Assembly: GCF_019396325.1 (NCBI RefSeq)
Contig: NZ_JAHKRO010000008.1
Coordinates: forward strand, 1 to 64,000
Source of the DNA: Nonomuraea ceibae
GTDB lineage: Bacteria; Actinomycetota; Actinomycetes; Streptosporangiales; Streptosporangiaceae
Length of the DNA: 64,000 nt
Direction: 5' to 3'
Made by a program: the position numbers and the translations under genes. Below the pieces are notes generated by a model. The model worked only from the letters and a program-made list of their open reading frames with translations, was not told where the DNA came from and ran no database searches. This document shows positions 50,637 through 57,071 of this stretch, piece after piece; the first letter of the stretch is position 1, and each line of letters starts with the position of its first letter.

Positions 50637-50954
50637 CTACTTGCTGGCCGGAACGCCAGCGGGCTTGATGTCAGCCGCGCGGAAGGCCACGCCGTTGCGA
50701 CCGTTGGTCGCCCAAGGCAGTGCCTCCAGCTTGAACAGGGCGACCTGGGAACCAACGCTCACCGTGGGCCTTTCACCGGCCGTGGTGACGTTGATCATCT
50801 CGCCGCCCGTCTCGTCCAGCGCCATGACCTGCGTGACCCACATCGGTCGACCGGTCTCCCGCTCGGACTTCTGACGCCCGTTCTGGTCGGACTTCTCGAC
50901 CGCTTCCTTCGTCACCATGAACGACTTGCCGGTGACGTCGATGAAGAGCTTCAC
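50637..50954 (-). CDS. SCO3933-family regulatory protein
   Basis: A 105-residue protein starting at a GTG after GGAGGTGAGCTCT. VKLFIDVTGKSFMVTKEA, RPMWVTQVMALDETGGEMINVTTAGERPTVSVGSQVALFKLEALPWATNGRNGVAFRAADIKPAG follows the pattern of SCO3933-type proteins that are conserved near tra genes in AICEs. It is divergent from the XRE regulator gene and is probably the first gene of the left-going operon, or close to it. Role in control of transfer is likely but unproven. Confidence 0.8.
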   Translation of the reverse strand: MKLFIDVTGKSFMVTKEAVEKSDQNGRQKSERETGRPMWVTQVMALDETGGEMINVTTAGERPTVSVGSQVALFKLEALPWATNGRNGVAFRAADIKPAGVPASK

Positions 50955-51057
50955 AGAGCTCACCTCCGAATCGAGGGCCGCACCCCTGTGATGCGAATTC
51001 CCTGGTGACTCCATGAAAGCGTCGGAAGCTGCGAATTTAGAGGTCCTGCCTGTGGTC

Positions 51058-51070
51058 TCTCAAACTGAGA
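51058..51070. promoter_or_regulatory. Predicted operator between the divergent AICE regulators
   Basis: TCTCA (51058-51062) and TGAGA (51066-51070) form a perfect dyad around AAC. It is followed by the direct repeat GTAGTCTCGT / GTAGTCCCGT (51073-51082 and 51084-51093). It lies midway between the SCO3933-type gene (-) and the XRE gene (+), a natural place for an XRE-type repressor or activator to bind. Prediction only. Confidence 0.45.
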
Positions 51071-51115
51071 TGTAGTCTCGTTTGTAGTCCCGTCCATTCC
51101 ACTGGAGGTGGCCAG

Positions 51116-52365
51116 GTGAAACGCACAGGTTTCGGCGAACCCTTGCAGCGCTACCGCCGAGAGCACGGGCTAACTCAGCAGGAAGTAGCTGATCGCCTCG
51201 CGGAACTGGCGTGGACACACAAGAAGATCCGCGTAGGCGTAGATCGCCAAATGGTGTCTAAGTGGGAGCGAGAGCAGAAGGCCCCTGATGCTGAATACAG
51301 AGAGCTGTTCTGTCTTCTCTACGGGGCAACGGAGAGCCAGCTCGGGTTTCGGCAGTCCAGCGCCACCCTAGATGTCGCCTCTGGCACACTGCTATCTCCG
51401 GAGCTCGAATCGCCACTCGATATCGCGGAACGCATCCAGGCGCTCACATACACGCAGACTAGTGCCGAAGCCTTAGATCACGTCGACCATCTAATCGGTC
51501 TCTTCGTGGAAGAGTACGAGAGCGCGGGGCCGGCGGTGTTGGCACCAAGGGTGCTGCGTCAGCGCCATCTGGTCAGTGGACTTCTTGACGGCCGGACACT
51601 TCCTCGTCAGCGCGACCGCCTGCTGACTCAGGCAGCCAAGCTGTCCGGGATGCTCGGCTATATGGCCGTCAACCTGGGCAAGTTTCGTCTTGCTGATGCC
51701 TACTGTGATGAAGCGTTCCAGCTCAGCGATCTGATCGGGGACCTCGATGCACAAGCTTGGGTTCGAGGCACACAGAGCTTCTGCGCGTATTACGCGGGCG
51801 ACTATCGAAAGGCGGCAGACCTCGCCATCGATGGCCAGAGATACGCACGCGGAGGTCCGCATGCAGTCAGATTGGCGAGCAATGGCGAAGCTCGGGCTCT
51901 TGGAAAGCTCGGCGATGCGCGGGGGGTGAATGACGCCATCAGGCGAGCCTACGATCTGTCTGCGAAGTACGACACTCCTCCTGGAGTGTCCTCCTGCATC
52001 TCTTTTGGGATCTATAGCCAGGCTCGTACCGCTTCGAACGCCGTTACGGCTTATGTCTCACTACAACAGCCTGATCGCGTCCAGGAGTACGCTGACCACG
52101 TGATGCCTGTCTCGAAGCGTCCGAATCGTGCTGGAGCCAATCGTTGCTACGTCTCGACATCGCAGCCGCGCTGCTCGCAGCGCACAGGCCGGAGCCCGAG
52201 CGAGCGGCACTTCTCACTGTCGAAGCGCTGACCATCTCAGCAGACCGACCCATCACCTCCGTCCTCACCCGCAGCCGTGAGCTCCTCACAGCTGCGAAGC
52301 CGTGGGCCTCCTTGCCCGAGGTTCGCGAAGTGGCCGAGACGTTGCGCGCGGCGGAACAGCGATGA
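51116..52365 (+). pseudogene. XRE-TPR transcriptional regulator, frameshifted
   Basis: Residues 1-75 form an XRE helix-turn-helix: FGEPLQRYRREHGLTQQEVADRLAELAW, with VDRQMVSKWEREQKAPDAEYRELFCLLYG. A TPR-like helical region follows (LSGMLGYMAVNLGKFRLADAYCDEAFQLSDLIGDLDAQAW). The frame breaks at about 52110: after YADHVMPV the natural continuation, LEASESCWSQSLLRLDIAAALLAAHRPEPERAALLTVEAL to the end at 52365, is in a shifted frame. A single-base deletion explains it. The intact protein would be about 415 residues. Start GTG after GGAGGTGGCCAG. It could be assembly error; otherwise the element's regulator is truncated. Confidence 0.85.
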
Positions 52366-53024
52366 CCGAGACACGTGAACTGTCTCCTCAGGATGAGGAC
52401 TGGCGACGGTTCAGCTCCCTCAGCATCATGAAGAACCACTGGGAGAACCCGCGCTGGACAGCAGGTCGTGAGGCGTACTACTGGTATCTGTGCCTTGACT
52501 CCCCGAAGCTTCGGGAGGTCACGGAATACTGCCAGCGTCGCCTGCCACATCGGTTCCTTGACCCCGTGCCGTTGGATGCTCTCCATCTGACCTTGCCCAA
52601 GCTCGGATGGGTCGACCAGATTTCCAGAGATGATCTGAGCGCTATAGCCGACGTTGCACGTTCATCATGTGCAAGCCTCCAACCCTTCAACATGACCATC
52701 GGCCCCATCTCGGGCTCACCCGGTGCCGTTCGGTTCAGTGTTGATCCTTGGAGAACTGTGGTTGCCCTTCGTGAGCAGCTGCTCGCGGCCGTTGAGTCCG
52801 TTCGAGGAGCTCAGCGGGACCAGGAGTTTCGGCCCCATGTCGGGATCGCCTATTGCAATGATGAGGTGGAAGCCGAACCACTTATCGAAGCCGTTGCACC
52901 ATTGCGAGAACTACCCACAGTCGAAATCGGAGTCTCCAAGGTTGAGCTTGTCCGACTGCGCCGTGAAGGCCGTACGTACCGGTGGTCAGTCGTAGAGACG
53001 GTAAGCCTCGGCTTCAGCCGATGA
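52362..53024 (+). CDS. 2'-5' RNA ligase-like (2H phosphoesterase) protein
   Basis: A 220-residue protein. Two 2H-type motifs are visible: LDALHLTLPKLGW (H-x-T) near residue 75 and EFRPHVGIAYC (H-x-G, in place of H-x-T) near residue 165. Between them is PFNMTIGPISGSPGAVRFSVDPWRTVVALREQLLAAV, typical of 2'-5' RNA ligase/cyclic phosphodiesterase folds. ATG overlaps the regulator stop (ATGA). XRE-TPR plus 2H pairs are frequent in AICEs. The substrate is not known; the second motif change could affect catalysis. Confidence 0.83.
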   Translation: MTETRELSPQDEDWRRFSSLSIMKNHWENPRWTAGREAYYWYLCLDSPKLREVTEYCQRRLPHRFLDPVPLDALHLTLPKLGWVDQISRDDLSAIADVARSSCASLQPFNMTIGPISGSPGAVRFSVDPWRTVVALREQLLAAVESVRGAQRDQEFRPHVGIAYCNDEVEAEPLIEAVAPLRELPTVEIGVSKVELVRLRREGRTYRWSVVETVSLGFSR

Positions 53025-53055
53025 ATCCCCGTGTGCAAACTTTCTTCTCAAACTT

Positions 53056-53177
53056 AAAGCGGCCCTGACCGGGCCGCACGCGCCGCCGACGCGACGCGGG
53101 CCGGGCACTCCACTTGAGCTCCATGCCCGACCCGCAAAACGCCGGTCGGCTGGCGCGGACGAGGACAGGGCCGCTTT
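53056..53177. repeat. Large nested imperfect hairpin (possible terminator/insert or origin structure)
   Basis: Outer arms AAAGCGGCCCTG (53056-53067) and CAGGGCCGCTTT (53166-53177) are perfect complements. Inside them, segments of the type CGCGCC-GCCGAC and GTCGGC-GGCGCG pair with small bulges, and GCGGG-GGGCA pairs with TGCCC-CCCGC around a 16-base loop centred on ACTTGAG. The whole 122 bp can fold on itself. It lies just after the 2H gene in a 590-bp gene-free region. Confidence 0.65.
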
Positions 53178-53615
53178 GAGGAGGCGCAGGGTTCCGCTCA
53201 CGGGGCCGAGCTGGTCAGCGCAAGCGAAGGTAGCCACGGTGCTCGCCTTACTGCCTGCCTCCGGCGGGGGCGCTCCAGCTCCGGGATGGCGTCGCACGCA
53301 CCTGCCGGTAGTGGGTTTGCTGGGGTGGAAGTCCATCCCGTCTGCCATCGACCCCAGGCAAGCCCAGCAGACCGCCTTCTCCGCCGCAAGCCCGGCCGTG
53401 ACCGTTGGGCGTCGCATGACCGTGGAAGGCGCCCAGGCGCAGGGACACGTCAAGCCGGGCTTGCACCTCCGTCGCCGGCCCGCTGCCGCTCCGCGGTGGG
53501 TCGACGGCGGACGGGATGGACGGTCTGGGTGAGCTTTGCCGATGAATCGCCCAAGCGACCACGTGTGTCTGGCCTACTATGCATGCAGCCCATTGCTCCA
53601 CACCCTGGAGAGATC
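53178..53615. other. Gene-free GC-rich stretch inside the AICE
   Basis: About 440 bp between the large hairpin and the AT-richer cargo gene. Several frames are open on both strands because of base composition, none with a good start or recognisable product. GC content falls abruptly at about 53560, marking the junction with the cargo. Confidence 0.4.
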
Positions 53616-54350
53616 ATGAACATAAGCCTCGCAACGAGCCTTATTGCTGCCGGTTCTGCTATGGCAGGAATTCTAATCAAAATTCTTTACGACGGCATCA
53701 TCGAAAAAATCAAGTACGCGAAAGAACGGAACGCCAAATTTCTGGATGAACGAAAAGCTCTCTACGATAAATTCCTTCAACTGCATCGCGATGTTTATGC
53801 GTATCAGGAAAAGCTCCACGATATAGGCTTATTAGCACGAGCAGGGAAAATAGTAAAGCCTGAGGTTATAGCCAATTTCCCGGACTCTCCCATGCATGAC
53901 TTTACGTCATGTTTGCAAGAGGTTCGTCGAATGGCGCACAGCATAGAAATAATCAAAAGCGCCGAGCAGATGGTTGCTCTGCGAGGTGATGCAGCAACTG
54001 CACTTAAGATCTTCCTGGCAGACGATAGCGAAATGTACGGCCTCCCGTATTTTCTTGCGAATAGGTTGGGTGAAGACCAGGAGCTTGAGTTTGTAGCAGC
54101 GTATCGGAAAGAGTTGGGGATCGGCCCGCCAAAAGGTGCACCGAAAAACTATCCTGTGCCATCACGCCCATGGCCAATCGATAAAGCGCAGGCACACTTC
54201 AAGTCCTTCTTGAGGCATACGCCTAAAGCGCACATCAAAGATTCTGATTATAAAGAAGGCGTCTCTAAGAAACTCACGAAGGAAGATGTTCGTCTTCTTG
54301 AAAGTCCGCGTTTCAAAGAGCTGATCAAAAACGACGAGCCATCGACTTAG
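53616..54350 (+). CDS. Unknown one-TM protein, AT-rich cargo
   Basis: A 244-residue protein starting at an ATG after CTGGAGAGATC. One N-terminal membrane helix (ISLATSLIAAGSAMAGILIKILYDGII) is followed by a charged cytoplasmic part: EKIKYAKERNAKFLDERKALYDKFLQLHRDVYAYQEKL is a likely coiled coil. CLQEVRRMAHSIEIIKSAEQMVALRGDAATALKIFL is a second helical region. The end is Lys-rich (SKKLTKEDVRLLESPRFKELIKN). Codon use and GC are clearly lower than the rest of the window, so it is recently acquired. I do not recognise the family. Position beside a SLATT-like gene suggests a possible defence or membrane-effector role (inference). Confidence 0.75.
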   Translation: MNISLATSLIAAGSAMAGILIKILYDGIIEKIKYAKERNAKFLDERKALYDKFLQLHRDVYAYQEKLHDIGLLARAGKIVKPEVIANFPDSPMHDFTSCLQEVRRMAHSIEIIKSAEQMVALRGDAATALKIFLADDSEMYGLPYFLANRLGEDQELEFVAAYRKELGIGPPKGAPKNYPVPSRPWPIDKAQAHFKSFLRHTPKAHIKDSDYKEGVSKKLTKEDVRLLESPRFKELIKNDEPST

Positions 54351-54404
54351 TGGTCGCCATGATCGAGCGGTGGGATCAAGACAAGCAGGAAATCAAGAGA
54401 GTGA

Positions 54405-54515
54405 GTGACAAACTGAGTGACATCAGGGACGCTCACTGCAGCGCGACCACGCACAGGGATGCACGCCGAATGTAGACCTAAGCAGCGAAAACGCCACGTC
54501 CAATGATCGAATGGC
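54405..54515. repeat. Arm-type repeat block, copy 2
   Basis: Begins with the 17-bp motif GTGACAAACTGAGTGAC (54405-54421) and continues for about 90 bp in recognisable similarity to 55745-55855, including GCACAG, TGCACGC, AGCAGC, AAAAC, CCA and ATGATC at matching spacings. It lies between the two cargo genes. Confidence 0.7.
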
Positions 54516-54762
54516 TACTCTTGCAAGTGAGTGGTCGCGGGAGCCTGATGAGAGTGCAGGCCAACACTGACCGATCTCTTCGGTAGAGGGTCTTGTTGCG
54601 TCTCTGTTCCGCCACAGCCCAAGAAGCGCCGGAAGCTGCTGACAACTGTTGAGAGGTACTTCCCCAGCTCAGAGCCGAGATCGCGAAGCAACCCAAGGTC
54701 AGCGAAGCGCCTAGAACAAAACTCGGCCTACAGGCCAGATGAGTCCTGTAGAAGGCAATTAA
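54516..54762. other. Gene-free stretch inside the AICE
   Basis: About 250 bp between the arm-type repeat block and the end of the SLATT-like pseudogene. A minus-strand frame of 72 codons (54478-54696) has no ribosome-binding site and an unremarkable translation, so it is not called. I see no other signal. Confidence 0.35.
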
Positions 54763-55422
54763 TTACCTATGCCTTCCCTCTGGAGAAGGGCCAACCTGTG
54801 CCACCTCTTCTATGGAGGGCAGGTTGTCCGTTTCGGCAGCTCTGACTAGGCGACGTACCTTCTCTACCTGCTCTAGATACTTCTTGATTTGTTCCTCCTC
54901 TGTCGCCCCAAATACCTCCGGTCGATCTAGCATGCGGCGATAAAGGTCATAGAAATCTGATTCGCCATTCCGGAAGGCTTTATAGTGTGCTTCTACGCGG
55001 AATGATCGGCTTAGTCCGAGGGTTAGAGCTGCGTGTGCCGCAACGACGGTCATGAGATTTTTGGACCAAGGGTCGGCGGTAATAGCTTGTGCCAGTATCG
55101 GCAAACTGATGGTTGATATTCCAATCCACGTAAGCGACTACATGTGGAACCGCTTATATCGTTCGGCTTGTGTTTTCCAGAACATCAGCGTTCCCTGGAT
55201 GCGCTGAAAGTTCTGGTTTAGTCGCTCCCTGCCCGCATCGCTGAAATGACTGGCAGTATCGAAAGATGGTCCACCTGGATTTAGGTTAACCATCTTGAAT
55301 AGAAGTCGAACGGCTGGATAAAGCGAAACAATTGCTGCCACAAGGTATGCAAGTAGAGCTATGGCCCAACCGTTGATGTTGACCTCCGAGCAGTGACAAG
55401 CCTGACGCCTGGTGGGCTCCAT
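54763..55422 (-). pseudogene. SLATT-like two-TM protein interrupted by an amber codon
   Basis: One minus-strand frame of 220 codons is split by a TAG at 55138-55140. Before it: WAIALLAYLVAAIVSLYPAVRLLF (TM), then RERLNQNFQRIQGTLMFWKTQAERYKRFHM. After it, in the same frame: SLTWIGISTISLPILAQAIT and NLMTVVAAHAALTLGLSRSF (hydrophobic pair), then RVEAHYKAFRNGESDFYDLYRRM and a coiled-coil-like EEEQIKKYLEQVEKVRRLVRAAETD. The helix-TM-TM-helix layout resembles SLATT/DUF4231 effector domains. A Tyr codon changed to TAG would explain the break. AT-rich, like the neighbouring cargo gene. The start ATG at 55422 is poorly supported. Confidence 0.65.
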
Positions 55423-55442
55423 CCTTCCGATCCAAACGGTCA

Positions 55443-55459
55443 GTGACAAACTGAGTGAC
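55443..55459. repeat. Arm-type repeat, copy 3
   Basis: Exact copy of GTGACAAACTGAGTGAC. The sequence after it keeps only weak similarity to copies 2 and 4 (GCACATAAGTATGCACGC). It lies in the 436-bp gene-free interval between the SLATT-like gene and attR, which otherwise holds copy 4 and no reading frame I would call. Confidence 0.75.
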
Positions 55460-55744
55460 ACCCATCGTGCTACCGCGCGCCCACCAGCACATAAGTATGC
55501 ACGCCATCAACCGCTTGACCTGGGTAAACGCCGGGTCCTATGTCTGTCGTCATTACTTCACACGAAACGATCAGTGGACACGCTGGCCCATGGGCGTGAT
55601 TAACTGGGACTCCGGAGGGGAGCCACCCCAGGTGAACCAACCTGAACAGGGTTGGACTGGATCGGCCGGGCCGACATGCTGTTGCGATCCGTGGGGACTG
55701 ATCGATACCACATGATCCTGGTTCGAGTCCCATCGCGGGAGCAG

Positions 55745-55855
55745 GTGACAAACTGAGTGACATCGAAGGTGCTTCGCAGAGGTCGATCATGCACAGCAGT
55801 GCACGCGCATATGGGACTGAGCAGCCAAAACACCAAGTCAGATGATCCGCATGTC
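55745..55855. repeat. Arm-type repeat block, copy 4, adjoining attR
   Basis: The motif GTGACAAACTGAGTGAC at 55745-55761 followed by about 95 bp similar to 54421-54515. It ends 4 bases before attR. The spacing and iteration suggest binding sites for the N-terminal arm-binding domain of Int or for Xis. Copy 1 lies at 42694-42710, 12 bp inside attL. Confidence 0.75.
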
Positions 55856-55858
55856 TGC

Positions 55859-55940
55859 TTCACACCGAAGAGGTCACTGGTTCGATCCCAGTATCGCCCA
55901 CCAGCTCAGAGGCCGGTTCCAGTCTTGGAACCGGCCTTTT
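55859..55940. repeat. attR
   Basis: Perfect 82-bp copy of attL (42601-42682), containing the 3' part of tRNA-Val(CAC) from its anticodon loop to the CCA and the following hairpin. Similarity continues 15 bases after a one-base gap, up to GAGTGAC, beyond which lies a decayed integrase gene rather than ordinary chromosome. Confidence 0.95.
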
Positions 55941-55955
55941 GATCTTCCGAGTGAC

Positions 55956-56105
55956 CTGCGACTGCTCATCGAGGCTGGGAAGACACGGTCAATGAGCGCG
56001 GCCCTATCCGCACCACGGGGCGAACCTGCTGGCGGTAGACCTTCTCCGCTCCTGGGCGGCCACGTACGCCGCCCTTGTCCTTCCAGTGATCCCGCAACGC
56101 GTGAT
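55956..56105 (-). pseudogene. Relic of a second AICE integrase
   Basis: Minus-strand translation gives pieces of an integrase closely related to the intact int: ALRDHWKDKGG (compare ALRDLWEHQG), then, after an internal deletion, EKVYRQQVRPVV with the Tyr nucleophile, then in a shifted frame GAALIDRVFPAS (compare GAALMDRIFPAA). DNA identity is obvious in CTGCTGGCGGTA-ACCTTCTCCG. It sits exactly where an int gene would lie relative to an att site. Confidence 0.85.
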
Positions 56106-56154
56106 CGTGCGGTGCGAAGCCCGGCGGGCAGCGACGCCAGACCGTAAGAGGCGC

Positions 56155-56393
56155 TGTGGGAGCACAAGGAACACTGGTTCGGCATCACCGGCACCAAGAC
56201 CGCCCGCGTCGCGCTGGTCTTCAAGGACGGCACGTCGGTGAGCGCCGGCGCCCCGACCCGTGGAAGATCGGCGGCTTCTGGATGTTCGCCGGGACGCAGG
56301 AGCGTACCGGCGACCTGTACGCAGAAGGCTTCAAGATCGGCAGCTACGGCAAGGACGGCACGGGAGCTCTGGCGCGAGGATCACGACCCTTAG
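56155..56393 (+). pseudogene. C-terminal gene relic with frameshift
   Basis: Plus-strand remnants: WEHKEHWFGITGTKTARVALVFKDGTSVSA in one frame, then PWKIGGFWMFAGTQERTGDLYAEGFKIGSYGKDG in the next, and RELWREDHDP followed by TAG in a third. No start codon or upstream part is present. It looks like the end of a secreted or envelope-type beta-rich protein truncated by the events at the tRNA site. Family not recognised. Confidence 0.55.
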
Positions 56394-56422
56394 GCCGGTC
56401 CCGGGAGCGATCCCGTCCTGGG

Positions 56423-56917
56423 TCACCGCAGCCGTCGCCTCTTGTCATGCCTCCGCTGAGCAGCAGGCGGGGTTCGCGCAGAGGGTGAGGGAGGAGCGCC
56501 GAGCACGCCGTCGAGGAAGAGCGTGACCCACCACCAGCGCATACCGCAGTCGTTCACCTCGGTGGCGAGCTCTCTGCCGCATGCCTCGCACGCCAGGTTG
56601 GGCCCGTCGTCCGGCCCCCAGCCGCAGCATCCGCCCGCGGGGGGATCCGGAGAGGGAGTCAACGCGATGATGTCCGCCGCGTTCACCACGACCGACCTGC
56701 CTGGCCCGTCGGACACGAACTCGCGGCCGTGCCCCGCGATCGCGATGTACGGCTTCCATCCGACCGGCCGCGGATTGACCGCGAACCTGCCTCGCGGGAT
56801 CAGCTGCGGCTTCTCGTCAGCCAGGCCGAGCTCACGACCGGGCTGGAGATCAGCGGGGTAGCCGACCTCCTCCAGGTCCAACGTCACAGCCGTACCGCAC
56901 GTGGCGCAGGTGAACAT
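56423..56917 (-). CDS. Zinc-ribbon hypothetical protein
   Basis: A 164-residue protein. FTCATCGTAVTLDLEEV at the start and CCGWGPDDGPNLACEACGRELATEVNDCG near residue 105-130 supply Cys pairs for a zinc ribbon; the middle is a beta-rich RFAVNPRPVGWKPYIAIAGHGREFVSDGPGRSVVVNAADI. The last 30 residues are basic. The ATG at 56917 begins right at the zinc knuckle; ATGs at 56923 and 56929 add up to four residues. No enzyme family recognised. Confidence 0.65.
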   Translation of the reverse strand: MFTCATCGTAVTLDLEEVGYPADLQPGRELGLADEKPQLIPRGRFAVNPRPVGWKPYIAIAGHGREFVSDGPGRSVVVNAADIIALTPSPDPPAGGCCGWGPDDGPNLACEACGRELATEVNDCGMRWWWVTLFLDGVLGAPPSPSARTPPAAQRRHDKRRRLR

Positions 56918-57071
56918 GGCCATTGTCATGAATGTAGCCGAATCCCGGGATCTTGGTGAAGCTGAGGCGCACAGTTCACTACCGAGCGACACCCGAAGCA
57001 CCGCGACATACCCGACGGCAGGAAGGGCTCCGGGGTGGATCCGGAGCCCTTCGTCGCAGGCGGGTACGGGC

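Larger units (their letters stand above)
42601..55940. mobile_element. Integrated actinomycete integrative and conjugative element (AICE)
   Basis: The element lies between 82-bp direct repeats at 42601-42682 and 55859-55940; the excised circle would be about 13,258 bp. From the left it has int, xis, repSA-type initiator, DUF2637 membrane protein, small proteins, an FtsK/TraB motor, its membrane partner and an SCO3933-type regulator on the minus strand. A divergent XRE regulator and 2H phosphoesterase plus AT-richer cargo are at the right. This layout is that of pSAM2-like AICEs, which excise, replicate as rolling circles and transfer as double-stranded DNA. No Nudix or prim-pol gene is seen. 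Confidence 0.92.

Noticed and set aside
54478..54696. 72-codon minus-strand frame between the cargo genes
   Set aside because: It overlaps the arm-type repeat block, has no ribosome-binding site, and the translation is unremarkable.
55555..55580. Possible third degenerate att core (TTCACAC-GAA...CAGTGG)
   Set aside because: Similarity to the 82-bp att repeat is limited to about 20 bases with mismatches and gaps. Not enough to claim another attachment site.
55711..55741. tRNA-like T-arm (GGTTCGAGTCC) before the fourth arm repeat
   Set aside because: Only two stem pairs flank the loop, no acceptor, D- or anticodon arm can be built upstream, and the length is insufficient. Probably chance or a very old fragment.
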